From assembly GCA_905234815.1 (NCBI GenBank), contig CAJOIX010000004.1, positions 12,710 through 76,709 of the forward strand: 64,000 nt of DNA, in the 5' to 3' direction. Source of the stretch: an uncultured Prevotella sp. (GTDB lineage Bacteria > Bacteroidota > Bacteroidia > Bacteroidales > Bacteroidaceae). Positions 27,099 through 36,175 of the stretch are shown here, in pieces (position 1 is the first letter of the stretch; the number at the start of each line of letters is the position of its first letter). The notes under the pieces were generated by a model that saw only the letters and a program-made list of their open reading frames with translations, ran no database searches and had not been told where the DNA came from. Made by a program: the position numbers and the translations under genes.

Positions 27099-27362
27099 TT
27101 ACTTTATCAGGTTGGCAATGGTGGCAATCATCGTGGCGATAGAGGCTGTTGAAGAGGAGATAGAGAGCCATTCGGCGAGTGAATGTAGATTCTTGGACTT
27201 GGAGGGCACTACAATCTCGCAGCCTGGGCGTATCTTGGCATTATGGCCCACCTTGGCCACCTTGCCGTTCATGTAGATGATGTAGGTTTGAATTCGTTTC
27301 CATGTCTCACCTTTCGCCTTCCTCGGTGTTTTCTCAATTATTATAACGCAAGAGTAAACATA
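27099..27362 (-). pseudogene. C-terminal remnant of a Wza-type polysaccharide export protein
   Basis: Translating the minus strand upstream of the TAA at 27101-27099 gives a peptide containing TYIIYMNGKVAKVG, KIRPGCEIVVPSK, SLAEWLSIS and TASIATMIATIANLIK. This is the characteristic end of Bacteroidetes SLBB/polysaccharide-export (Wza-like) outer-membrane proteins, which normally precede wzz. The frame is closed by a TAA at 27365-27363 and offers no plausible start or signal peptide. About 85 codons remain of a protein normally more than 250 residues long. The gene appears to have lost its 5' portion, while the promoter further upstream is still present. Confidence 0.75.
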
Positions 27363-27463
27363 TTATTATGCTGCTGTAGGATAAAGCCACAAAGCAAATG
27401 AAGAATCAAAAAATGTATAAACATTTTGTTTGGTTCGCAAATACTCCATGAATAAATTTCATG

Positions 27464-27497
27464 CAAAGGTATATTTTTTCGAGAAAATATGTCACAA
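27464..27497 (-). promoter_or_regulatory. Candidate promoter of the polysaccharide operon
   Basis: On minus: TTG (27497-27495), 23 bases, TACCTTTG (27471-27464). The leader to the wzz-like gene would be about 480 bases and include the export-gene remnant and the 28-bp palindrome. Apart from these elements and the nqr promoter, the stretch 26979-27726 holds nothing that I can name. Confidence 0.45.
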
Positions 27498-27634
27498 TTC
27501 ACATTTAAATTTTTCCATGATATTTATATTTTTTAAAAGGGTCTGTAATCATTCTTAACTATGACAAAGCACACAATAAACACATTTTCTGTGAAAATTC
27601 GCAAACCTCGGCATAAAAAAAAGAATGATTTCTT

Positions 27635-27665
27635 TTTGCGCTGCGCGCGATTTTTCGTAATTTTG
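27635..27665 (+). promoter_or_regulatory. Bacteroidetes-type promoter of the nqr operon
   Basis: TTTG at 27635-27638, 19 bases, TAATTTTG at 27658-27665, followed by a leader of about 55 bases. Both boxes match well. A 10-bp inverted repeat (AATCATTCTT at 27547 and AAGAATGATT at 27621) lies just upstream of the -33 box. Confidence 0.75.
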
Positions 27666-27726
27666 CCACATATTGTGAAGTAACCAATCGACACACACAT
27701 TAAACTAAATTATAAATTTTATTTCA

Positions 27727-29082
27727 ATGTCAAACATTATTAAACTGCGCAAGGGTTTGACTGTCAAGCTCAAGGGCGTTGCAAAGCCAGAAACAGGCCG
27801 ACTGGGTCCTGCCGAGGTATATGGCATCTGTCCTGGAGATTTTGAAGGCGTCAAGCCCAAGGTGGAAGTAAAAGAAGGGCAGTCGGTGAAAGCCGGCGAC
27901 GTGCTCTTCACAAACAAAGACTTCCCCGAGGTGAAATACTGTTCGCCCGTGAGTGGAACAGTTAAGGGCGTGGTGCGTGGAGAGCGCCGTCGGGTGCTCG
28001 CCATCGAGATTACGCCCAGTCAGGAAAATGAATATCGCGACTTCGGTGTGAAGGATATCAGCGCCCTCAGTGCCGAAGAGGCCAAAGCACTGCTGCTCGA
28101 AGGCGGTATGCTGGGCCAGTTCCGCCAACTGCCCTACGACGTATGCGCCACACCCGACGCACAGCCGAAGGGCATTTTCGTTTCTGCTTTCCGCGACATG
28201 CCGCTCGCTGCCGACTTCAACTATGAAATAGAAGGCAACGAAAAAGCTTTTGAAGCCGGACTGCAAGTGCTCGCCAAGATTGCTCCCACACACGTTTCGT
28301 TCCACAAAACGCAAACGGCGCTTATCAAGAAATTCAAGAGCAGCGAGTATCAACAGCACATTTTCGACGGCAAATGCCCGGCTGGTAACGCCTCTGTGCA
28401 GGTGAACAATATCGACCCTGTGAACAAGGGCGAAACCGTTTGGATGGTCGATCCAATGGTTGTGGTATTCATCGGCCGACTGGTGAACGAAGGTAAGTAC
28501 GATGTGCACCGCCGTATTGCCATCGCAGGTTCATGCGTAACAAGTGCTGGCTACATCGAGACCCTGCCCGGACAGACCATGCAGCACATGCTCGAAGGCA
28601 ATCTCGTGCGTACCGATCACATCCGTATCATCAACGGAAACCCGCTCGTAGGCACCAAGACGTCGTTCGAAGGCTACCTCTCGTCGGCTGTATCAGAAGT
28701 AACGGTGATACCCGAAGGCGACAACGTGGAAGAAGTGCTCGGATGGATTATGCCCCGTTCGAAGCAGATTTCCTTCTCGCGCACCTATTTGCCTTGGCTT
28801 CTCTCCCACTCTCGCAAATACGATGTTGACGCCCGCATAAAGGGCGGTCAGCGCCACATGATCATGAGTGGAGAATACGATCGCGTGTTCCCCATGGACA
28901 TTTACCCTGAACAACTCATCAAAGCCATCATTGCCGGCGACATTGACCGCCAAGAGCAACTTGGCATTTATGAAGTAACACCACAAGACTTCGCACTGGC
29001 CGAATTCCTCTGCTCATCAAAGATGGAGCTGCAGCGAATCGTGCGCGAAGGACTGGACAAGCTAAGAAAGGAGAACACGTAG
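27727..29082 (+). CDS. nqrA: Na+-translocating NADH:quinone reductase subunit A
   Basis: 451 residues, family length. It starts IKLRKGLTVKLKGVAKP and contains KVEVKEGQSVKAGDVLFTNKDFPEVKYCSPVSGTVKGVVRGERR, the barrel-sandwich (lipoyl-like) region of NqrA. Soluble, cytoplasmic-side subunit near the quinone site. First of six closely spaced genes (nqrABCDEF). The complex couples NADH oxidation and quinone reduction to Na+ export. Confidence 0.97.
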   Translation: MSNIIKLRKGLTVKLKGVAKPETGRLGPAEVYGICPGDFEGVKPKVEVKEGQSVKAGDVLFTNKDFPEVKYCSPVSGTVKGVVRGERRRVLAIEITPSQENEYRDFGVKDISALSAEEAKALLLEGGMLGQFRQLPYDVCATPDAQPKGIFVSAFRDMPLAADFNYEIEGNEKAFEAGLQVLAKIAPTHVSFHKTQTALIKKFKSSEYQQHIFDGKCPAGNASVQVNNIDPVNKGETVWMVDPMVVVFIGRLVNEGKYDVHRRIAIAGSCVTSAGYIETLPGQTMQHMLEGNLVRTDHIRIINGNPLVGTKTSFEGYLSSAVSEVTVIPEGDNVEEVLGWIMPRSKQISFSRTYLPWLLSHSRKYDVDARIKGGQRHMIMSGEYDRVFPMDIYPEQLIKAIIAGDIDRQEQLGIYEVTPQDFALAEFLCSSKMELQRIVREGLDKLRKENT

Positions 29083-29083
29083 T

Positions 29084-30241
29084 ATGAGCCTCAGAAAACA
29101 AATCGACAAGATAAAGCCTTACTTTGAAGAAGGTGGACGACTGCACGCTTTCCGCAGCGTGTTTGAAGGCTTTGAAACCTTCCTGCTCGTGCCCAACGAC
29201 ACAGCGAAGAGCGGCGTACACATTCACGACTGCATCGACTCGAAGCGCATCATGAGTTTCGTGGTAATTGCACTCATGCCCGCCATGCTCTTCGGTATGT
29301 ATAACGTAGGCTATCAGAATTATCTGGCAGCTGGCACACTGGAAACTGCTGCATGGTACGAACTCTTCCTCTATGGCTTCCTGGCCGTACTGCCAAAAAT
29401 ACTTGTGAGCTACATCGTAGGTCTCGGTATTGAATTTGCATGGGCACAATGGAAGCACGAAGAGATACAAGAAGGTTTCCTCGTGAGCGGAATCATCATC
29501 CCGTTGATCATTCCCGTTACCTGCCCTCTGTGGATGCTCGCACTGGCCGTAGCCTTTGCAGTCATCTTCGCAAAAGAAATCTTTGGCGGCACAGGCATGA
29601 ATATCTTCAACGTGGCCATCGCTGCGCGTATGTTTCTCTTCCTCTCTTACCCCGCTAAGATGTCAGGTGACACCGTTTGGGTGGCCCAACACCAGATTTT
29701 CGGACTCGGCAACGACCTGCCCGATGCCACAACCGTGGCTACTCCGCTGGCACAGATTGGCCAGGGACTGCCCGTTGACGCATCGCTGTGGGATATGATC
29801 TACGGTTTCATTCCTGGTTCTATTGGTGAAACCAGCGTGATTGCTATCGCCCTTGGTGCCTTCCTGCTGCTCTGGACAGGCATCGCATCGTGGAAGACCA
29901 TGCTAAGCGTATTCCTCGGTGGCGGCGCCATGGCAGCCATCTTCTCATGGCTCGGCATGACCAGCATCGCATGGTACGAGCACATTCTGCTCGGCGGTTT
30001 CTGCTTCGGTGCAGTGTTTATGGCTACTGACCCTGTGACCAGCGCACGAACAGAAACTGGTAAGTGGTTCTACGGATGCCTCATCGGCATAATTGCCGTT
30101 GTGGTACGTGTCATGAACCCCGGTTATCCCGAAGGTATGATGCTCGCCATCTTCTTTGGCAATATGTTCGCACCGCTCATCGACTACTGTGTTGTGCAGC
30201 GAAACGTAGTGCACAGAGCAAACCGTTCAAAACAAAAGTAA
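29084..30241 (+). CDS. nqrB: Na+-NQR subunit B (covalent FMN)
   Basis: 385 residues with about ten hydrophobic segments. The loop LPDATTVATPL (about residues 213-223) is the expected FMN attachment region (threonine-linked FMN), and GGTGMNIFNVAI and FMATDPVTSARTETGKWFYG are family blocks. Riboflavin and quinone bind in this subunit in characterised complexes. It starts one base after the nqrA stop. Confidence 0.97.
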   Translation: MSLRKQIDKIKPYFEEGGRLHAFRSVFEGFETFLLVPNDTAKSGVHIHDCIDSKRIMSFVVIALMPAMLFGMYNVGYQNYLAAGTLETAAWYELFLYGFLAVLPKILVSYIVGLGIEFAWAQWKHEEIQEGFLVSGIIIPLIIPVTCPLWMLALAVAFAVIFAKEIFGGTGMNIFNVAIAARMFLFLSYPAKMSGDTVWVAQHQIFGLGNDLPDATTVATPLAQIGQGLPVDASLWDMIYGFIPGSIGETSVIAIALGAFLLLWTGIASWKTMLSVFLGGGAMAAIFSWLGMTSIAWYEHILLGGFCFGAVFMATDPVTSARTETGKWFYGCLIGIIAVVVRVMNPGYPEGMMLAIFFGNMFAPLIDYCVVQRNVVHRANRSKQK

Positions 30242-30253
30242 GGAGGACTGACA

Positions 30254-30871
30254 ATGAAACTCAACACAAACAGCAATATCTACACCATTGTGTACGCATC
30301 TGTACTCGTGGTTATTGTGGCCTTCCTGTTAGCTTTTGTTTACCAATCGCTCAAAGACAAACAGGACGCCAACGTGAAACTTGACACAAAGAAGCAAATT
30401 CTATACTCGCTCAACATCCGCGGACTGGCCGACGAAGAAGCCGAAGCCCGCTACGATGAAGTAGTGAAAGAAGAAAAAGAAATCAACGGCAAACAACTCT
30501 ATATCTGCGAGATCGACGGACAGCCCAAGTATGTGCTCACGCTGAAAGGTATGGGCCTCTGGGGCGGCATCAGCGGTTTCCTGTCTGTAAACGCAGACAA
30601 GAAGACCGTTTACGGTGCCTACTTCAACCACGAAGGCGAGACAGCCGGACTCGGTGCCGAGATTAAGGACTCGCAAGAGTGGCAAGAAAAATTCCAAGGA
30701 AAGCAACTTTTTGCAGAAGACGGCACAATAGCCATCGCTGTGAAGAAGAAAGTGCAACATCCGGAATCAGAAGTAGATGCCGTCACTGGAGCCACGCTTA
30801 CATCCGACGGTGTGAGCCTCATGCTCCAGAAAGGTATAGAAGAGTATCAATCTTTCTTAACGGAGGAATAG
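30254..30871 (+). CDS. nqrC: Na+-NQR subunit C (covalent FMN)
   Basis: 205 residues. One N-terminal membrane helix (IYTIVYASVLVVIVAFLLAFVY) precedes a periplasmic domain ending with DAVTGATLTSDGVSLML, the SGATxT-type FMN attachment motif with a Thr acceptor. GLGAEI is also typical. Twelve bases separate it from nqrB, with AGGAGG at 30240-30245 as ribosome-binding site. Confidence 0.97.
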   Translation: MKLNTNSNIYTIVYASVLVVIVAFLLAFVYQSLKDKQDANVKLDTKKQILYSLNIRGLADEEAEARYDEVVKEEKEINGKQLYICEIDGQPKYVLTLKGMGLWGGISGFLSVNADKKTVYGAYFNHEGETAGLGAEIKDSQEWQEKFQGKQLFAEDGTIAIAVKKKVQHPESEVDAVTGATLTSDGVSLMLQKGIEEYQSFLTEE

Positions 30872-30875
30872 CCTT

Positions 30876-31502
30876 ATGTCATTATTCAACAAACAAAACA
30901 AAGCCGCATTGAGCAATCCGCTCAATCTGGATCACCCCATATTGGTGCAGGTGCTCGGCATCTGTTCGGCACTGGCTGTTACCTCGCAACTGAAACCAGC
31001 CATCGTGATGGGTTTGGCAGTGACCATCATCACCGCCTTCTCAAACGTAATCATCTCCATCATCCGCAACACAATCCCCAACCGCATCCGTATCGTGGTG
31101 CAGCTGGTAGTGGTGGCTGCGCTGGTGACCATCGTTTCGCAGATACTTAAAGCATTTGCCTACGATGTATCAGTGCAACTCTCTGTGTATGTTGGTCTGA
31201 TCATTACCAACTGTATCCTCATGGGTCGCCTCGAAGCTTTCGCCATGACAAACAAGCCGTGGCCTTCATTCCTCGACGGAATAGGCAACGGACTCGGCTA
31301 TGCCTACATTCTGGTGATTGTGGGTGCTGTACGCGAATTGCTTGGCCGCGGAACCCTCTTAGGTTTCCAAATCATTCCCGACTTCTGCTACACAGCAGGA
31401 TATATGAACAATAGCATGATGACAATGCCCGCCATGGCACTCATCATCCTTGGATGTGTAATCTGGGTGCATCGCGCCTACTTTTATAAGGAGGAGAAAT
31501 AA
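30876..31502 (+). CDS. nqrD: Na+-NQR subunit D
   Basis: 208 residues, six hydrophobic segments. LGICSALAVTSQLKPAIVMG and the cysteine-bearing ITNCILMGRLEAFAM are the paired inverted-topology motifs of NqrD/RnfE, where conserved Cys residues hold an intramembrane iron centre with NqrE. Four bases after nqrC. Confidence 0.96.
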   Translation: MSLFNKQNKAALSNPLNLDHPILVQVLGICSALAVTSQLKPAIVMGLAVTIITAFSNVIISIIRNTIPNRIRIVVQLVVVAALVTIVSQILKAFAYDVSVQLSVYVGLIITNCILMGRLEAFAMTNKPWPSFLDGIGNGLGYAYILVIVGAVRELLGRGTLLGFQIIPDFCYTAGYMNNSMMTMPAMALIILGCVIWVHRAYFYKEEK

Positions 31503-31505
31503 AGT

Positions 31506-32132
31506 ATGGAACACATGATTAGTTTGTTTTTCCGCTCTATTTTTGTGGACAACATGATCTTTGCTTTCTTCCTCGGCATGTGCTCGTTCCTTGCCGTATC
31601 GAAGAATGTCAAGACCTCGTTCGGACTCGGACTGGCCGTTACCTTTGTGCTGGTGGTCACCGTCCCTGTTGACTATCTACTCCAAACACGCGTACTCGGC
31701 CCAGATTGCTTAGTGCCTGGCGTAGATTTGTCGTACCTCAGTTTCATCCTCTTCATTGCCGTGATTGCAGGTATCGTGCAGCTCGTTGAGATGATTGTGG
31801 AGAAATACTCTCCCTCACTCTACGCAGCATTAGGCATCTTCCTGCCTCTGATTGCAGTGAACTGCGCCATCATGGGTGCTTCGCTCTTCATGCAGCAGCG
31901 CATACTCCTCGACCCTGCCAATACACAGGCCATCACTTCTGTGTGGGATAGCATCGTCTATGCACTGGGTTCGGGCCTTGGCTGGCTTTTAGCCATCACT
32001 GCCATGGGTGCCATCAGAGAAAAAATGCAATACAGCGATGTGCCGAAGCCACTCCGTGGACTGGGCATCACCTTCATCACCGTTGGTCTGATGGCTATGG
32101 CCATGATGTGCTTCAGTGGACTTAATATATAA
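31506..32132 (+). CDS. nqrE: Na+-NQR subunit E
   Basis: 208 residues, six hydrophobic segments, homologous to NqrD with inverted topology. [20 protein letters not shown] and [14 protein letters not shown] carry the conserved Cys residues of the intramembrane iron site. Three bases after nqrD. Confidence 0.96.
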   Translation: MEHMISLFFRSIFVDNMIFAFFLGMCSFLAVSKNVKTSFGLGLAVTFVLVVTVPVDYLLQTRVLGPDCLVPGVDLSYLSFILFIAVIAGIVQLVEMIVEKYSPSLYAALGIFLPLIAVNCAIMGASLFMQQRILLDPANTQAITSVWDSIVYALGSGLGWLLAITAMGAIREKMQYSDVPKPLRGLGITFITVGLMAMAMMCFSGLNI

Positions 32133-32146
32133 TAAGGTATAAGACT

Positions 32147-33415
32147 ATGGGACAATTTATTCTATATAGCATCTGCGTATTCCTCATCACCATTCTTCTC
32201 TTGGTGGTGATACTGCTCACGGCGAAGAAATACCTCTCGCCCAGCGGCAATGTGAATATCGAAATCAATGGCGACAAGACCATCTCCGTGGGCCAAGGCT
32301 CCAGCCTGATGGCCACACTCAACGAGAACGGAATTTTCCTGCCATCAGCCTGTGGTGGTAAAGCATCGTGCGGCCAATGCAAGGTGCAAGTGCTCGAAGG
32401 CGGCGGTGAGATACTTGATTCTGAGCGCCCGCACTTCACTCGCAAAGAGATAAAAGACCATTGGCGTCTGGGATGTCAATGCAAAGTGAAGGGCGACTTG
32501 AAGATCAAAGTACCCGAAAGCGTGCTCGGCGTGAAGGAATGGGAATGTACCGTTATCAGCAACAAGAACGTCAGCTCGTTCATCAAAGAGTTTATTGTGG
32601 CTCTGCCTCCTGGCGAACACATGGACTTTGTGCCCGGCTCGTATGCTCAAATCAAGATTCCTGCCTACGATTGCATAGACTACGATAAAGACTTCGACAA
32701 AGAAGCCATCGGACCGGACTATCTGCCAATGTGGGAGAAATTCAACATCTTCTCGCTCAAGGCACACAATCCTGAGGATACCATTCGTGCATACTCAATG
32801 GCCAACTATCCTGCCGAGGGTGACCGTATCACACTGACCGTGCGCATAGCCACCACACCATTCAAACCGCGCCCACAGGTAGGCTTCCAAGATGTGCCGA
32901 CAGGTATCGCCTCGAGTTATATCTTCTCGCGGAAGCCTGGCGACAAGGTAATCATGAGCGGACCTTATGGAGACTTCCACCCCATTTTCGACTCGAAGAA
33001 AGAAATGATCTGGGTAGGTGGCGGTGCTGGTATGGCTCCTCTGCGTGCGCAAATCATGCACATGACAAAGACGCTGAAGACCACCGATCGCGAAATGCAC
33101 TTCTTCTATGGTGCTCGTGCGTTGGTTGAGGCATTCTTTGTCGAGGATTTCCTGCAACTGGAAAAGGAATTCCCCAATTTCCACTTCCACCTTGCCTTAG
33201 ACCGTCCTGACCCTGAAGCCGACAAGCAGGGAGTGAAGTACACTGCAGGATTTGTTCATCAGGTGATGTACGATACATACCTGAAAGACCACGAAGCGCC
33301 TGAAGACATCGAATACTATATGTGCGGTCCTGGTCCAATGGCAAAAGCCGTTATTGGAATGCTCGACTCGCTCGGTGTTGACCCCGAAAGTATCATGTTC
33401 GACAATTTCGGCTAA
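32147..33415 (+). CDS. nqrF: Na+-NQR subunit F (NADH dehydrogenase/2Fe-2S/FAD)
   Basis: 422 residues. One N-terminal helix is followed by a 2Fe-2S ferredoxin domain with ACGGKASCGQCKV and LGCQCKV (about 65-115). An FAD domain carries RAYSMANYP (about 218-226) and an NADH domain has WVGGGAGMAPLRAQI and MCGPGPM. NADH oxidation site of the complex. It ends the operon; a strong terminator follows within 70 bases. Confidence 0.97.
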   Translation: MGQFILYSICVFLITILLLVVILLTAKKYLSPSGNVNIEINGDKTISVGQGSSLMATLNENGIFLPSACGGKASCGQCKVQVLEGGGEILDSERPHFTRKEIKDHWRLGCQCKVKGDLKIKVPESVLGVKEWECTVISNKNVSSFIKEFIVALPPGEHMDFVPGSYAQIKIPAYDCIDYDKDFDKEAIGPDYLPMWEKFNIFSLKAHNPEDTIRAYSMANYPAEGDRITLTVRIATTPFKPRPQVGFQDVPTGIASSYIFSRKPGDKVIMSGPYGDFHPIFDSKKEMIWVGGGAGMAPLRAQIMHMTKTLKTTDREMHFFYGARALVEAFFVEDFLQLEKEFPNFHFHLALDRPDPEADKQGVKYTAGFVHQVMYDTYLKDHEAPEDIEYYMCGPGPMAKAVIGMLDSLGVDPESIMFDNFG

Positions 33416-33439
33416 CAGCCAATCTTCAAATAAGCAACC

Positions 33440-33484
33440 AAAGCAGCCACAGGTTTACCCAACGCCTGTGGCTGCTTTTTTTAT
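33440..33484 (+). terminator. Rho-independent terminator of the nqr operon
   Basis: AAAGCAGCCACAGG, 11-base loop, CCTGTGGCTGCTTT, then a T run. The stem is perfect over 14 bp. Confidence 0.93.
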
Positions 33485-33597
33485 ATAATTCAAAGCCAAT
33501 TATCTTTGTTCTTTATAAAAAATCTCTCGTTTAGTTAAAAATGGTAAAAAATTATACAAAATTTGTATGGATAATAAAGATTTTAAAATAAATCATT

Positions 33598-33752
33598 TAT
33601 CTTTGCAAAGTGTTTTTCATAGTATTAGATTTAAGGTTAACAAAGGCTTACAGTGGTAGGCCGCAAAAGAAACGGAGATAGCCTTTGGGGGTTGTTTCCG
33701 CTTTTTTTACCAACAGGCAAGAATATAAACCACTTTATCAAACAACAGACAT
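33598..33752 (+). promoter_or_regulatory. Candidate -7 box and structured leader of the acyl-CoA synthetase gene
   Basis: TATCTTTG at 33598-33605 matches the -7 box; the -33 box is unclear. The following leader of about 140 bases contains the inverted repeat CAAAGGCT (33641-33648) / AGCCTTTG (33680-33687). It also has GTTTCCGC at 33694-33701 running into TTTTTTT. The layout is compatible with attenuation, but I recognise no known riboswitch. The rest of 33485-33597 shows only AT-rich sequence. Confidence 0.4.
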
Positions 33753-35465
33753 ATGATTGAGCGTTTTCTGAAACAGACAGAGTTCTCATCGTACGAAGAT
33801 TTCATGAAGAATTATCAGATAACCATCCCTGAACATTTCAATTTTGGTTACGATGTTGTTGACGCATATGCCGAAACTGAACCCACAAAGGAAGCACTGG
33901 TTTGGCTCAACGATCGCGGAGACATAAAACATATCAACTATGGTGAATATAAAGAACTGTCGGACAAGGCAGCCAGTTATTTTCTCACCTTAGGTATTCG
34001 CCGCGGCGACAGCGTTATGCTGATTTTGAAACGCCGCGTAGAATGGTGGATCATCATGGTGGCACTGCATAAGATTGGCGCAGTGGCGATACCTGCAACA
34101 CACTTGCTCACGGACAAGGACATCATCTACCGTTGCCATGAGGCCGACATTAAAGCCATTGTTGCTGTCGGCAACGATGAAGTGCTTCGCAACATTTATG
34201 CTGCCCGTGGTTTCTGTTCATCGCTCAAACATTGCATTTCCATCGGTCCAGAGGTGCCCCACGGCTGGCAAAACTTTTGGCAAGGACTCATGATGGCGCC
34301 CGCATTTAAGAGCCAGAAGGGGTTGAACAACAATGAAGATAATTTCCTGCTGTACTTCACTTCGGGAACATCTGGAGAGCCCAAAATGGTGATGCACGAC
34401 TATACTTATCCGTTGGCGCATATTCTTACGGCCGGTTATTGGCACAATCTACATGAAGATTCAGTCCACCTCACTGTTGCAGATACTGGATGGGGAAAGG
34501 CCGTATGGGGTAAGTTCTACGGACAAATGATTTGCGGAGCAACCGTCTTCATCTATGACTTCAGGGGAAAGTTCTCACCACAAAACCTGCTGCGAGTAAT
34601 ACAAGACAACAAGATTACATCTTTCTGTGCTCCGCCCACGGTCTATCGCTACATGATCCGCGAAGACTTAAGCAAATATAATCTTTCACACCTGAAATAC
34701 TGCACAACGGCAGGAGAACCTCTCAATCCAACTGTCTTTGTTGATTGGAAACAGAAAACGGGTATTGATATTTACGAGGCTTACGGACAGACGGAAACAA
34801 CGCTGGTCCTTGGCACATATCCTTATGTCAATCCCAAGCCTGGAGCTATGGGTCTGCCAAATCCGCAGTATGTCGTTGATGTATTGAACGAAAAGGGCGA
34901 GCGCTGTAAACCCGGAGAGCATGGCCAGTTAGTCATCCGATACGGAATAGCAGGCCAAGAAGGCATCACGCCCCCGGGTATTCCGCCGCGCAAATCGACG
35001 GCAGAAAAGCCTTTGGGACTGTTTAAAGGATACTATCGCTATCCCGATCTTACGAAGGAAGTCCATCACAACGGACTCTATTATACTAAGGATGTGGTGT
35101 ATTATGACGAGCAAGGCTACTTCTGGTTTGTATCGCGCGCCGACGATGTTATCAAGAGTTCGGGCTATCGCGTCGGTCCCTTTGAAGTAGAATCGGCTCT
35201 TATGGGTCACCCGGCAGTGGTAGAATGTGCCATAACCGGAGTGCCAGACCCCATTCGCGGACAGGTGGTGAAAGCAACGATCGTGTTGGGAAAAGGCTGG
35301 AAAGAGAAAGCAGGTCCTGCACTGATAAGCGAATTGCAAGATTATGTGAAGAAACAAACCGCCCCCTACAAATATCCGCGCGTTATCGAATTTGTTGACG
35401 AATTGCCCAAAACCATCTCCGGAAAGATTCGCCGTGTAGAAATTCGCGATGCAGACAAGGAATAA
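33753..35465 (+). CDS. AMP-binding acyl-CoA synthetase (acetyl/medium-chain type)
   Basis: 570 residues. ANL-superfamily adenylating enzyme: P-loop LLYFTSGTSGEPKMVMHD (about 195-212), YEAYGQTETTLVLG (A5 region), DVVYYDEQGYFWFVSRADDVIKSSGYRVGPFEVE (A7/A8) and the C-terminal catalytic Lys in PKTISGKIRRVE. It converts an organic acid plus CoA and ATP to acyl-CoA, AMP and PPi. The sequence looks like the acetyl-CoA synthetase-like/medium-chain (ACSM) group. The substrate is not fixed by sequence. Single-gene transcript with a structured leader. Confidence 0.9.
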   Translation: MIERFLKQTEFSSYEDFMKNYQITIPEHFNFGYDVVDAYAETEPTKEALVWLNDRGDIKHINYGEYKELSDKAASYFLTLGIRRGDSVMLILKRRVEWWIIMVALHKIGAVAIPATHLLTDKDIIYRCHEADIKAIVAVGNDEVLRNIYAARGFCSSLKHCISIGPEVPHGWQNFWQGLMMAPAFKSQKGLNNNEDNFLLYFTSGTSGEPKMVMHDYTYPLAHILTAGYWHNLHEDSVHLTVADTGWGKAVWGKFYGQMICGATVFIYDFRGKFSPQNLLRVIQDNKITSFCAPPTVYRYMIREDLSKYNLSHLKYCTTAGEPLNPTVFVDWKQKTGIDIYEAYGQTETTLVLGTYPYVNPKPGAMGLPNPQYVVDVLNEKGERCKPGEHGQLVIRYGIAGQEGITPPGIPPRKSTAEKPLGLFKGYYRYPDLTKEVHHNGLYYTKDVVYYDEQGYFWFVSRADDVIKSSGYRVGPFEVESALMGHPAVVECAITGVPDPIRGQVVKATIVLGKGWKEKAGPALISELQDYVKKQTAPYKYPRVIEFVDELPKTISGKIRRVEIRDADKE

Positions 35466-35505
35466 CCCAACCTTCTCTGACTGCGCTACTGCTTACAATA
35501 ACGAT

Positions 35506-35533
35506 TGAGCCGCTGAATCTCTTCAGCGGCTCA
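35506..35533. terminator. Hairpin between convergent genes
   Basis: TGAGCCGCTGAA, loop TCTC, TTCAGCGGCTCA. The 12-bp perfect stem is between the synthetase stop and the convergent 82-aa gene. No T run on the plus strand; it may serve both strands. Confidence 0.55.
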
Positions 35534-35549
35534 GTCAATTCACAACAAT

Positions 35550-35798
35550 CTATTTACGTTTTTTGAAAACACGATACAGTTTCCAGGCCAACAACGCACC
35601 GTCGATAAATCCGGCGCTATTATGAATCAGCCGTGTAAATCGGCGCGTGGGCGACAATGCACTCAGCGGCTCTTCCTCGTGAAACAGCGAATTCCACTTT
35701 TCACGAATCTGACTGTCGCTGTTGCGCAACAGCGTACGGATTTCCTCCTTGCGGTCGTCAATATCCTCGAGCGTACGGTAGAGATGCGTATCTTCCAT
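35550..35798 (-). CDS. Hypothetical protein (82 aa), third gene of the YtxH/holin-like trio
   Basis: Small charged protein. Residues 1-45 are helical and Glu/Arg-rich (LEDIDDRKEEIRTLLRNSDSQIREKWN). The C-terminal SAGFIDGALLAWKLYRVFKKRK is amphipathic to hydrophobic. Its gene follows the holin-superfamily gene by five bases and is surely cotranscribed. Function unknown; an envelope/membrane-associated role is suggested only by context. Confidence 0.7.
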   Translation of the reverse strand: MEDTHLYRTLEDIDDRKEEIRTLLRNSDSQIREKWNSLFHEEEPLSALSPTRRFTRLIHNSAGFIDGALLAWKLYRVFKKRK

Positions 35799-35803
35799 AG
35801 TTT

Positions 35804-36160
35804 TTATTCATTATTTTCCATGAGCAATCCTGCGAGGAAACGAACCAATGGACGCTCAATCCACCGACGGCGGAAGACAATGGCCAAGAGAAAAAGCAGC
35901 AGGTAGCACAAGGCCACAATAAGATATGCCAAGGCCGGACCCGTCCATGAGGCCAGCAACTGAGCCAAAGAAAGCGACAGAAAGATGACCAGCAGCAGTA
36001 CGAGCAGCGAGAGAACGGCAGCCATAACAAGCGCTGAAACCAAGCGCACAATCTTTTCAACAGCACCCAGCTTCAAGTATTCGGCCTGCAGACCGGCATA
36101 CTCCTTCAACTGCTCCACCAACGAAGCAATAGTCTCTACATTCTTATCGGTCGAAAGCAT
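35804..36160 (-). CDS. Phage holin superfamily III-like membrane protein
   Basis: 118 residues. An N-terminal helical segment (ETIASLVEQLKEYAGLQAEYLKLGAVEKIVRLV) is followed by two transmembrane helices separated by WTGPALA (about 40-100). This matches the 'Actinobacterial Holin-X, holin superfamily III' profile widely found with YtxH proteins in non-phage contexts. There is no sign of a prophage nearby, so a general envelope role is more likely than lysis. Confidence 0.75.
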   Translation of the reverse strand: MLSTDKNVETIASLVEQLKEYAGLQAEYLKLGAVEKIVRLVSALVMAAVLSLLVLLLVIFLSLSLAQLLASWTGPALAYLIVALCYLLLFLLAIVFRRRWIERPLVRFLAGLLMENNE

Positions 36161-36175
36161 ATCGGCAGCGATTGG

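Noticed and set aside
35804-36160. Holin-like gene as evidence of a prophage
   Set aside because: The neighbours are YtxH and a small hypothetical gene, a common chromosomal trio; no structural or lysis genes nearby.
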